A stretch of DNA of 64,000 bases, taken from Parabacteroides goldsteinii DSM 19448 = WAL 12034. GTDB taxonomy: Bacteria; Bacteroidota; Bacteroidia; Bacteroidales; Tannerellaceae. Positions 10,601 through 18,500 of this stretch are shown here, piece by piece; within the stretch, counting starts at the first letter, position 1, and each line of letters starts with the position of its first letter. The stretch is taken from the NCBI RefSeq assembly GCF_000969835.1, contig NZ_KQ033912.1:2121920-2185919 (forward strand), in the 5' to 3' direction. The notes beneath the pieces were generated by a model, which was not told the origin of the DNA, ran no database searches, and worked only from the letters and a program-made list of their open reading frames with translations. Position numbers and translations under genes: made by a program.

Positions 10601-11112
10601 CAAAACTGATTATCGCCAATCGGAGTTATGAGAGTAAAAACATATCTTTCATCAGAAAACAAAATCTCTTTTTCTCCCGACCGGATATTACATCTATAAA
10701 GTGAATGTCCTTCAACAGTATAAAGTTGATTATCTGAATAACAAATAGCCGTTGCTGTAATCTTCGGCATGAAAGGTTGCCTCATCTGTAAATCAATACA
10801 GATTATATTGTTTTCCGCTAAAAGATATAATGTAGAATCATTTCCACAGAAATTATGAATATTAGCATCTTCGAGAGACGGGAAATATTCAGACAAACGA
10901 ATTACTTTAGTAGAAATGCCATCATAACAATTTACAGCATTATTACCGAGCCATATTCTCCCCAGCCGATCCTGCCATATTGCTATAGAGGAAGGCTGAG
11001 ACAATCCGTCTTTTACACCCAAAGACCGGAAATAGATTTCATCTCCCCATATAGTAACAGAGAATAAGAGAAGCATAAAAGTCCAAATAGCCAAACGGAT
11101 TCTATCCATCAA
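7618..11112 (-). CDS. HTCS-type regulator lacking the kinase ATPase domain
   Basis: 1164 aa. Order: signal sequence, two-component-regulator propeller repeats (about 25-660), Y_Y_Y-type domain (about 665-745), membrane segment (about 759-783), a remnant DHp helix pair, a receiver domain (about 905-1020) and an AraC-type HTH (about 1050-1155). In full hybrid two-component systems the DHp reads SHEFRTPL and is followed by about 150 residues of HATPase_c. Here it reads SNEFRKPL, with Asn at 820 in place of the phospho-acceptor His, and the receiver begins about 85 residues later with no N, G1 or G2 box between. The receiver has acidic D910/D912 and KPF but Glu (E953) where the phospho-Asp is expected. 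I infer a one-component periplasmic sensor/DNA-binding protein. Its promoter region is the candidate invertible element at 11231-11413. The likely target is the convergent SusCD pair 1. Confidence 0.9.
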   Translation of the reverse strand: MMDRIRLAIWTFMLLLFSVTIWGDEIYFRSLGVKDGLSQPSSIAIWQDRLGRIWLGNNAVNCYDGISTKVIRLSEYFPSLEDANIHNFCGNDSTLYLLAENNIICIDLQMRQPFMPKITATAICYSDNQLYTVEGHSLYRCNIRSGEKEILFSDERYVFTLITPIGDNQFWIGTTTGVLKVDLTEKRIITTCFQKENITTQFLDSESRLWLSAKSGLAAVVSPNGESIVLNDSGGSSIPYIHCFTEDTRGIIWVGTLAGLYRIEMKTNGIPEIMSNQPYMAETSITALFTDRQGNLWIGPYYGDIRYGNIDLDDFKCFYSDEKVEDRLHGTVIGSMAEDKEGNLYVASEGSGINVLNKNREVIRHITKTTHRLPDNKIRALWYDEQTDNLFISVYKNGLYVLDRKTGRIKQIDFSFFDSASQLTIEDIVPYRDMLVLPSTQGIFKLDRENLHTSYLLDDSLLQQKCSGNIRTVYIDDKDRLWVSSLEEGLFSVDLKSQKVIFLYGDGLQKGSRIPSAVNSICGDSRNGLFMSTLNSGLLLYNEEKNDFSSYREQDHFLLSDVCYSVTRSFYRNLIVTTDKGVSILDMSVKKKPLSAFHIPLSNLPAPLSLSGDCGIYVSPMDRNVYVGTICGLFSFNEQNLNRSGRNYSLFFSSISVNNQLLTPANSDFLQQDIAFSRKIKLPYNLNTISLTFSTSNYLLSNYGQYEYKMEGLDELWITTSNRTITYSSLRPGRYNLIVRELDNPQNEVLLEIIIMYPFWLSWPMILLYVCVTISIIAWLVWFNKTKTRLMLSLEMKKMEVEQMDKLNRDNQQFLTNISNEFRKPLTVIIAILNNIVADAAVVAGKNRIGKVLKQVVYLQGLITRLQTFNREEQEDVAFSFGNPVYDAESPVEEVIGTEDNTLYTMLIIDSDSEIRASLKETFSFAYRLIEAEDTKEGYLIALRELPDIILSEIDMADGSGIELCRMIKAHVDTLHIPVILMTYQPSPEQQIQSIRSGADDYVVKPFFMDLLQHRCNSLVRNSKRILSRYIKQKEEQDYVPLLATNVQEKRLLDTATRVLEEHLEDPEFDIARWAKCMGMGRTSLFNQIKMVTGMTPNDYIVSFKMDRAKLLLSDESCCPIAEVAYRLGYSDPIYFSRTFKKHVGVSPMQYRKNMLVSQKEEVS

Positions 11113-11230
11113 ATCTGCTTAATATTAATACAGCGAACAAGTTAACAAAGCTCCATATCATCATCCTCTCCCGTATCTTAAAAACATCTAATATCTTGAA
11201 GCCCAATATTATACATTATTTAACTAACAT

Positions 11231-11413
11231 AGTCCTAGCAGAACTCATGCCTAAAAAGAAAAAAGGATGAATAAACAAGAAAAAAATAACACCGCTTATG
11301 GCTAAGTTTGGTTCACATATTAAATTTTAGACTACAATATGAATGAATTTAAACGTATTTTTAAATAATCTTATTATATTTGTGTATTATTTATACATAG
11401 TTCTGCTAGGACT
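11231..11413. repeat. Candidate invertible promoter element (15-bp perfect inverted repeats)
   Basis: AGTCCTAGCAGAACT at 11231-11245 is the exact reverse complement of AGTTCTGCTAGGACT at 11399-11413. The 153 bp between them hold a single TAnnTTTG promoter element, TATATTTG at 11375-11382, pointing right. Inversion would turn it toward the HTCS-type gene starting at 11112. Bacteroidales control surface and PUL genes with such recombinase-flipped promoters. The arms resemble those at 38014-38603. The 15-bp arms are read directly; inversion is inferred. A small MITE is the alternative, but I see no target-site duplication. Confidence 0.65.
11375..11382 (+). promoter_or_regulatory. Promoter -7 element (TATATTTG) inside the invertible element
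   Basis: Exact TAnnTTTG match, 16 bases inside the right inverted repeat. As oriented here it would transcribe rightward, antisense to the peptidase-like gene at 11441-12784, and leave the HTCS-type gene without an exact TAnnTTTG element upstream. Between 11113 and 11230 I find only a one-mismatch candidate on the minus strand. Confidence 0.55.
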
Positions 11414-11440
11414 GTGTCAAAATTCCGGATATATAATTAA

Positions 11441-12784
11441 TCAAGATGCTGAAGAAATACTAAGCACTTTCTTATAATCCTCCACCCCCATCTCTTCCTT
11501 CAGCGGATATGAAATATCCGGACAGATATACCCATCCTCAAATAAAGTTTCCGGTTCATGAAAACCCTCCGTCGAAGGTACCTGATATATTATCTTCGAG
11601 TTAGGTAAAGTCCCTTTGATAACGTTTCCACAAATCGGATAATATTGACCTGCCTTTTCCCCTACTAATATGGCTGCATTCGACAATTTTATTGTCAAAC
11701 AAAAATCAGCTCCGGCAGAATACGTTCTATTTCCCATAATCACAAAAACATTTCCATCATAACCGGATTCCCTGCCTGGCGTATATTCTTCCAGAAACGC
11801 AACACCCTTTTCCATAATAGGATTCCCAAATGTCTCCATCCAGTAATTCTTTTCTTCTTGATTCTCATTAAAGAACTTCTTGATTAGATCTGAATTGATG
11901 AATTCCTCCACCCCTGCTTTCTTACCCGTCATTCTTACTTTGGAAGTAAACGCATCTGCTTTTAAATGATTTATTATGACAGAATTATTACCATCCGATC
12001 CGCCTCCATTATGCGCGACATCTATAAACAACGTTTTTATCCCCTTACTTTTCAGTTCGTCAAAAAAGGTATCCACGTATTCCTTATAACGCTTCACATC
12101 TTCTTCGCCATAAATCATACAACTATTATAATAAAGAACTGCTATTGAATCTTCCGGATAAACTTTTGAAGAATAAGGCTGGGTATAAATAGGATTCTTC
12201 TTTACCCTACGGGTATCCACACAAATAAGCGTATCGCGAGTTCCATTCGCAGTCTTTAATACGCCGGTATAGGTCATTGTACTCTTATTTGCTGGAGACA
12301 ATAACAAATTCAACAACAAATTCATATTCTCATTTCGGATTTTCGAAGGCTGGTCCCACGGAATCATAGAATCTACATCCAGGGCTGTATAAGAAGCGAA
12401 AGAATCTCTCACAGCCAATAAAGTATCATTCCCTAACAACATCAGATTTCCCTGAAATTCTACAGTCGGAAAATGATAGCGCCCCGGAGGAGAAAAGAAA
12501 TCGAAAACCCCGACATGCCCATCCAGGAATTTACGGGTCTTCATCAACCTGAATCCAAAATCCTCTCTCGCCATAGGCTCAGAACAAGACTCTATCATCT
12601 CAGCCTCCAACCTGACAAAAGTCAGCAAATCATAACGTTGATAGGGATCCGGATGAATATCCCTGATCATATGAAAATAGAACCGGATATCCTCTTTCAT
12701 CTCTGCCGGACTTAACAAACCATCCTTATCAGAACATCCTATAAAGGATAACCACATCAAAATACTTATTATCAAGTTTCTCAT
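11441..12784 (-). CDS. S41-type peptidase-like lipoprotein
   Basis: 447 aa with a lipobox at SFIGCSDKD (lipidated Cys about residue 17), so probably envelope-anchored facing the periplasm or surface. The C-terminal half resembles the C-terminal processing peptidase (S41) fold: a strand ending in LFIDVAHNGGGSDGN and the nucleophile region NRTYSAGADF, where the Ser after Tyr fits the catalytic position. The N-terminal 200 residues are not recognisable. I see no PDZ domain, as in several Bacteroidetes S41 lipoproteins. It is monocistronic, with a TATATTTG -7 element upstream (12822-12829, minus). Its 3' end abuts the invertible promoter, which in the present orientation would produce antisense RNA against it. 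Confidence 0.8.
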   Translation of the reverse strand: MRNLIISILMWLSFIGCSDKDGLLSPAEMKEDIRFYFHMIRDIHPDPYQRYDLLTFVRLEAEMIESCSEPMAREDFGFRLMKTRKFLDGHVGVFDFFSPPGRYHFPTVEFQGNLMLLGNDTLLAVRDSFASYTALDVDSMIPWDQPSKIRNENMNLLLNLLLSPANKSTMTYTGVLKTANGTRDTLICVDTRRVKKNPIYTQPYSSKVYPEDSIAVLYYNSCMIYGEEDVKRYKEYVDTFFDELKSKGIKTLFIDVAHNGGGSDGNNSVIINHLKADAFTSKVRMTGKKAGVEEFINSDLIKKFFNENQEEKNYWMETFGNPIMEKGVAFLEEYTPGRESGYDGNVFVIMGNRTYSAGADFCLTIKLSNAAILVGEKAGQYYPICGNVIKGTLPNSKIIYQVPSTEGFHEPETLFEDGYICPDISYPLKEEMGVEDYKKVLSISSAS

Positions 12785-12821
12785 AATAACACCGGATTTA
12801 CAGTCATGTTTTGAATCTCAT

Positions 12822-12829
12822 CAAATATA
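12822..12829 (-). promoter_or_regulatory. Promoter -7 element for the S41-type gene
   Basis: TATATTTG on the minus strand, about 38 bases upstream of the start codon, predicting a leader of about 30 nt. Confidence 0.5.
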
Positions 12830-12879
12830 GGCATTAATTCTATAATCCGACAGTATATCTTATTAATTCATTTCGTCGA

Positions 12880-13075
12880 AAGTTCCCCAAAGATAATCCC
12901 AATTACCCGCCGGGAATAAAAAATTACCTGCCGGACAGAGTGATTTTCCCGAGATATATTATACATTTGTACAAATCCTCTTTTCATATCACAGTTGTGA
13001 AACAAAAGAAATCCATCTGTGAAACAAACGGAATCCAACTGTGATATGAAAGGAAGACAACTGTGATATGCAATA
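12880..13075 (+). repeat. Promoter region with a 22-bp-period direct-repeat array
   Basis: Fills most of the 325-bp gap before the HU-like gene. A TACATTTG -7 element (12962-12969) is followed by three contiguous 22-bp units starting at 12996, 13018 and 13040, plus a partial unit at 13062. Each begins TGTGA. An inverted copy of the conserved word, CATATCACAG at 12985-12994, precedes CTGTGATATG at 13039-13048 and 13061-13070. Upstream of the promoter, AATTACCCGCCGG and AATTACCTGCCGG repeat 21 bp apart (12901, 12922). Regular helical phasing suggests cooperative binding of a dimeric protein, possibly the HU-like protein itself; that is inference. Confidence 0.6.
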
Positions 13076-13109
13076 CTAAACTGAAATTTACCTTTTTACA
13101 ACGACTATT

Positions 13110-13718
13110 ATGGGAGCAAAATATGCGTTATATGAGAATCCGAACCCCAAAGGCGACGGAAAGAAGCAACCTTTACATGCCCGGATTGTACCCAGAGGAA
13201 CGATCCATACACAGGAGATTGCAGAAGAGATAGCTGATAGTTGCGGCTATTCCACGGCCACCACCAAAGGAATGCTGGATGCGCTGGCCAAAGTTATTTC
13301 GAAAAATCTGCGGTACGGATATACTGTCGAGTTAGATGACCTGGGTTCATTTTCCATCTCCCTGAAAAGTCGCCCGGTGATGGATAAAAAAGAAATACGT
13401 TCCTGGTCCGTAAATTTCGGGAATGTGCATTTCAAAGGGAGTAAAAAATTAAAAAATCGTTTGAAGTCTATAGACCTGGAAAGGGACTCCGATGCCTGTG
13501 CTACAAGCTATTCTCCTGAACAACGGAAAGGCCGTATGCTGATCGCATCGGAAGAAAAAGAGTTTTTCACTGCGGCACAATACATGCGGTTAAACGGATG
13601 TAACCGGTCCACAGCCGTGCGCGACCTGAAAGAGCTGATCGAAGACGGCAGAATAAAAAAGCTGGGATATGGAAAGGCTGTATTATATGTGCCCATTAAT
13701 AAACAGGAAAAAATATGA
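13110..13718 (+). CDS. HU-family (HU-HIG type) DNA-binding protein with C-terminal winged-helix-like region
   Basis: 202 aa. Residues 1-120 resemble the Bacteroidetes HU-related domain (KYALYENPNPKG; IHTQEIAEEIAD; VELDDLGSFSISL), predicted to bend DNA as a dimer. The extra C-terminal segment, about 150-198, reads like a winged helix (FFTAAQYMRLNGCNRSTAVRDL, shortened here to its ends: FFTAAQYM...STAVRDLKEL...GKAVLYVPI). This makes it longer than a plain HU. The stop codon overlaps the start of the ECF sigma gene (ATGA), so the two are translationally coupled. A repeat array lies in its leader. Sharing an operon with an ECF sigma and FecR implies a role in controlling the glycan locus downstream, which is inference. 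Confidence 0.85.
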   Translation: MGAKYALYENPNPKGDGKKQPLHARIVPRGTIHTQEIAEEIADSCGYSTATTKGMLDALAKVISKNLRYGYTVELDDLGSFSISLKSRPVMDKKEIRSWSVNFGNVHFKGSKKLKNRLKSIDLERDSDACATSYSPEQRKGRMLIASEEKEFFTAAQYMRLNGCNRSTAVRDLKELIEDGRIKKLGYGKAVLYVPINKQEKI

Positions 13719-14278
13719 ATAACTTTTCAGGGACAGAGAAACATGCCTTTTCGAAAATATATCTGATATATTTTCCTAAATTGGTACGGTTCGCACGCGA
13801 ATATGTTGTATCCATCGAAGATGCCGAAAACATCGTACAGGATATTTTCATGTATTTGTGGGAACACCGCGATATGCTGGAGTCCCTGACCAACCTCAAC
13901 GCTTTCCTGTTCACACTGGCTAAAAACAGATGCATCGACTTTTATCGCCATAAAACATTAATAGACAGCAAAAAAGAATCACTGGACAGTCTACAGGACA
14001 GAGAACTGAAACTGAAAATGGAAGCCTTGATGCAATTCGATGAAAACATTTTTACCGAAAAAGAAATAGAAAATTTATTAGCCCAGGCAATTGAACACCT
14101 GCCGGAGAAATGCCGGCAGGTGTTCATTCTGAGCAGAATGAACGGATTAAAGCATGAGGAAATAGCCACGCAACTGAATATTTCTGTCCATACCGTACAA
14201 AATCACATCGTAACCGCTATACGTAAATTAAAGGTTGAATTGAAAGACTACCTCCCTCTCTTTATTTTCATTATCTAA
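13715..14278 (+). CDS. ECF-type RNA polymerase sigma-70 factor
   Basis: 187 aa, the usual size for the FecI-like ECF sigma factors of Bacteroidetes. Region 2 spans about residues 8-75 (KIYLIYFPKLVRFAREYV; ENIVQDIFMYLW; RCIDFYRH). Region 4 covers about 120-178 with the HTH HEEIATQLNISVHTVQNHI. The start overlaps the HU-like stop by 4 bases, and a FecR anti-sigma follows 94 bases later. By analogy with FecIR systems it should activate the STN-SusC operon at 15.5 kb when that transporter binds its ligand. A perfect 13-bp inverted repeat (14093-14105 / 14113-14125) lies inside the coding sequence at the region 4 boundary. Confidence 0.93.
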   Translation: MNNFSGTEKHAFSKIYLIYFPKLVRFAREYVVSIEDAENIVQDIFMYLWEHRDMLESLTNLNAFLFTLAKNRCIDFYRHKTLIDSKKESLDSLQDRELKLKMEALMQFDENIFTEKEIENLLAQAIEHLPEKCRQVFILSRMNGLKHEEIATQLNISVHTVQNHIVTAIRKLKVELKDYLPLFIFII

Positions 14279-14309
14279 AATCTTTTCCAAAAAAAATTTA
14301 TTTTTTTCT

Positions 14310-14336
14310 GTTTCCGACTAGTAGATGGTCGGAAAT
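14310..14336 (+). other. Intergenic hairpin between sigma and anti-sigma genes
   Basis: TTTCCGAC pairs with GTCGGAAA around a loop of about nine bases, downstream of a T-rich tract. It could attenuate or stabilise the sigma/FecR transcript. There is no T run after it, so it is a poor terminator. Confidence 0.35.
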
Positions 14337-14372
14337 ATTTCGTCATACTAATAGAAAGAGTAATAAAGTATC

Positions 14373-15338
14373 ATGAACGAACAACTAGATAAATATTTCC
14401 TTGGGGAACTTTCAGACACAGAAAAGAAAGATCTCTTCGACCAGATAGAATCCAGTCCGGAAAAGAAAGCTGAATTTATCCGTATGCAAAATACAGTAAC
14501 TATTTCAAAGCTGGGAGAACAGAATGGAGACGATAAATGGGCTTCACTCAAAATAGAAGAACTGGGAAGTCGCATCAACCGGAAACAGGCTCGCCGGCTT
14601 TATCTCAATCTGGCAAAATATGCCGCTGTCGTAGCCATCTTACTGATTAACATCTGGCTGCTTACCGACAAATTCATCCCGGAAGAAAAAGCACCGCTCT
14701 ATACAAAGATAGAAGTCCCTAAAGGCCAACGTATCTTTATGACCCTACAAGACGGGACAGAAGCCTGGTTAAGCCCCCGCTCCGTTATCAAAATACCGAA
14801 TGAATTCAGCAAGGATGAACGTTCGGTAGAACTGGATGGTGAAGGATTTTTCTCGGTAACAAAAGATGCCAAACGACCTTTTATCGTGAAAACACAACGT
14901 TATGATATAAAGGTACTCGGAACCCGCTTCAATGTATTTGCTTATTCGGAAAGCGAACGATTTGAAACAAACCTGGTAAAGGGGAGTGTACAAGTCACAA
15001 ACAACAGTAAGCCAGAGGAAAACATTATACTGAAACCCTACGAGATGGTATCCTTGTCGAATGGGAATCTGATAAAAACAGCCGCTTCATTCAACAACGA
15101 AGAATATCTGAAAAGCGGAATATTCTATTTCAGCAACAAGAAATTCTCGGAAATACTGGATTATCTCACGTTATGGTATAACGTAAAATTCGATGTGAAA
15201 TCATCTGCCCGGATCGACCAGTATGTATCTGGTAAGTTCCGCCAGAGTGATGAAATTGAAAGGATCCTGAAAGCGTTACAAGGGGTGCATCATTTCCAGT
15301 ATAAGATAATCAATAACGAAGAGATCGAAATATATTAA
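14373..15338 (+). CDS. FecR-family anti-sigma factor
   Basis: 321 aa inner-membrane regulator that holds the preceding ECF sigma factor inactive until the STN domain of the downstream SusC signals across the periplasm. Cytoplasmic N-terminus (1-80, MNEQLDKYFLGELSD), one membrane helix at about 83-98 (AAVVAILLINIWLL), a FecR domain at about 110-230 with the typical DGTEAWLSPRS and VKTQRYDIKVLGTRFNV segments, and a C-terminal DUF4974-like domain (FYFSNKKFSEIL to the end). The length is typical. The gene sits between its sigma factor and its transporter, the standard order for these trios. Confidence 0.93.
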   Translation: MNEQLDKYFLGELSDTEKKDLFDQIESSPEKKAEFIRMQNTVTISKLGEQNGDDKWASLKIEELGSRINRKQARRLYLNLAKYAAVVAILLINIWLLTDKFIPEEKAPLYTKIEVPKGQRIFMTLQDGTEAWLSPRSVIKIPNEFSKDERSVELDGEGFFSVTKDAKRPFIVKTQRYDIKVLGTRFNVFAYSESERFETNLVKGSVQVTNNSKPEENIILKPYEMVSLSNGNLIKTAASFNNEEYLKSGIFYFSNKKFSEILDYLTLWYNVKFDVKSSARIDQYVSGKFRQSDEIERILKALQGVHHFQYKIINNEEIEIY

Positions 15339-15412
15339 ATACAACATATTCACCTAAAAATAGAATGCCTATGAAGTAAAGCCAGATCATTACACAGGAA
15401 TGGTATAAAAAA

Positions 15413-15439
15413 GGGGCAAGTGTTACCAGCACTCACCCC
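15413..15439 (+). other. Leader hairpin between fecR and the STN-susC gene
   Basis: GGGG...AGTG (15413-15422) pairs with CACT...CCCC (15430-15439). No T run follows directly. It may process or attenuate the transcript ahead of the transporter operon, in a 167-bp gap. Confidence 0.35.
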
Positions 15440-15505
15440 AAGTCAATACCTTCCTTCTTTCATGTATTCCACAAACATTCAAAAACAGTATTAACTTTTA
15501 AAGCT

Positions 15506-18500
15506 ATGAGCAAAGTTATGAAAAAAAACTTATTGCTATTGTTCAATTGTGTCAATTATATTGAATTAAAGCATACAATTCGTATTATGAAAATAACAAC
15601 AGTTCTCACGTTAATTGCAATTTTCCAGCTTAGTGCAACCTCTTTGCATTCGCAAAATGCAAAAGTGAGCATCAACAGGAATAATCTGCCACTCAAAGAA
15701 TTTATCAATGAGATAGAAAGGCAGACCGATTATCTTTTCATGTACAGTGAAAAAGAGATAGACTTACAGGAACAGGTACAAGTAAATGCAAAGAATAAAC
15801 CTGTATCCAAAGTGCTGGAAGAGGTATTCGGTAATAGTGAAATTGCATATAATTTTAATGAGGGGTATATTTCGTTACGTACGAAAGGCGCCTCTGTTCA
15901 ACAAAAACAAAAAAAGATTACGGGTGTTGTTTCTGATAACTTAGGACCTGTAGCCGGTGCAAACATCATGATAAAAGGAAGCACCATCGGTACTGTTACC
16001 GATATGGACGGACGTTTCACACTGGAAGTTCCTGAACAGGCTACGCTGGTAATCTCTTATATTGGATTCCTTCCGCAAGAAATCCAAGTAGGAAACAAAA
16101 GCGAATTTGCTATCTCATTAAAAGAGGATACAAAATTATTGGACGAAGTGGTCGTGATTGGTTACGGTACAACCTCTGCCAAGAAAATGGTATCGGCGGT
16201 TACCTCTGTAAAAGGTGAAAAATTACAAGAACTTCCTTTCAATTCTGTTGCAACCACCCTTCAAGGACGTGCCTCCGGAGTTATTATCCAGGAACATGGT
16301 AGCGAACCAGGGGCAAAACCTAAAGTATCTATTCGAGGAGGTGGAGATCCTGTTTACGTCATTGACGGTGTCATAAGTAGGGACGGATGGGAATTCCAAA
16401 CTCTTAATCCGGATGATATTGAAAGTATATCTGTTTTAAAAGATGCTGCATCATTAGCCGTATATGGTTCTCGAGCTGCAGACGGTATCATCATGGTAAA
16501 AACTAAAGAGGGTCGTAAAGGAAAAACTGCTATTACATATTCATTTAATGCACAATTTAGTCAACCGACTTTCTACCCTGATAAAGTTGACGGCTATACA
16601 TTTGCTGTTGAACAAAATAATGCAGGTATATCAGATGGTTTTGGTCCATATAGCAGGTATTCAGAAGAAGTTCTTGAAACAATTAAGAACCAAACAAATC
16701 CATATGTATACGCGAATACTGATTGGAGAGATTTAGTATTTAATGATTTTGCTCCTGAATATAAGCATTCTTTATCGATGTCCGGAAATGCAAAAGATAT
16801 AAATTACTATTTATCGTTAGGAGCCCTTGATCAAGGAAGCTTATACAGTACTCCGGATGCATTAAGTTATAAACGTTATAATGTGCGAAGTAATATTAAT
16901 ACCACTTTTGACAAGATTGGATTAAAAGTCGCCTTAAATGTCAATGCAGCAATGGAAAAAAGACATGCGCCTTCAGTAGGGGCAAATGGAGTCCATTATA
17001 ATAGCCTTGAACCTGTAACTCCAGCCTTTAACCAAGATGGGACTTACACATCTCTTTCACATCACCCGTTAGCAGAGATGGATGAACGCTCTGGATATAA
17101 CAAAGAAGACGGATTGTTTGTAAACACTCAATTCATAGCAGACTGGGTATTGCCATGGATACAAGGACTGTCGTTGGGTACAATGTTACATTATCGTCTA
17201 AATTCTTCTCATGTGAAAAAATTTGTAGCACGTGCTCCCCAATATAATACAGATGGTTCAGAATTTATTGTATCCAAACCCCACTTAAAAGAAGAAGCAT
17301 ATTTTGGAGAAGTATACAATTTAGAACTGAATGCATCATATCAGAAGACTTTTTTCGAAAAACATAATATTGATGCAAAAGCCGTATTCACTGTAACTGA
17401 AAATACAGGTAGTGATTTTTGGGCTTCTAGAAGAGATTACCTATCCAGCAAAGTCGATCAGCTTTTCGCAGGTCCGTCAGTTGGAATGCAAAACTCCGGA
17501 AAATCCGAAGAAGGAGGTCGTATGGGTGTAGTCGGTCGTTTGAAATATGACTACGATAACCGCTATTATATTGAAGGTAGTTTCCGTTATGATGGATCCG
17601 ATAATTTTGCACCAGGATATCGTTGGGGCTTCTTCCCTTCTGTTGCTGCAGCATGGGATATCACAGAAGAACCATTTTTCAAAGCATTAAATCTATCCAA
17701 TGTCAATCTATTAAAAATCAGAGCTTCATACGGGAAAACCGGAACAGAAACTGACGTAGAACGTTTCGGTTATTTATCAACATATTCATTAAAAGAGGAT
17801 GTCATCTGCATAGGAGGTAAATCACTCTTTGGATTCAGCGAAGGAGCTTTAGTTGCTCCCGAATTATTGACTTGGTACACACGTAATTCTTTAAATTATG
17901 GATTAGATTACGCATTTCTGAACAATCGCATTAAAGGTAATATCGACTATTTTTATTATGTTACTGAAGGAGGTTTAATGTCTCCTAAAGACAGATATAC
18001 AACTCCTTTAGGTAAAGACCTTCCACAAATTAAATCAGACAGCAAACATCGTCGTGAAGGATTTGAATTCAATGCAAAATGGTCTGACAATGTGGAAGAT
18101 TTTACTTATGAAATAGGAACCAATATGACTTATTACAACAATCTATGGGTAAAAAAAGCAGATGAAAAAATCACTGATTTAAAAAACCCTTGGAAAAGAG
18201 TTACACATCAAACAGACCATTATAAAGATCTTATTTATATGGCTAACGGACTCTATCATACTCCTGAACAGATTTTAAACTCGGCACGCCGTTTACAATC
18301 TTCTGAAACCAAATTAGGTGATATTTCTTACCAGGATATAAATGGTGATGGAAAGATTGATAGTGAAGATCAAATTCGTTACGGAATGCCTACAGAACCC
18401 CATTTTACTTATGGTGTTGATTTCTTGTTGGGTTATAAAGGCTTCACTTTATCCGGTCTATTTTACGGTACAGGTAAACGTAATATCATTATTAATAATG

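Noticed and set aside
7618..11112. Complete hybrid histidine kinase annotation
   Set aside because: No N, G1 or G2 boxes, no phospho-acceptor His and no receiver Asp are present.
11231..11413. Interpretation as a miniature transposon (MITE)
   Set aside because: No target-site duplication flanks the 15-bp repeats, and the promoter placement and site similarity with 38014-38603 fit an invertible promoter better. It is not fully excluded.
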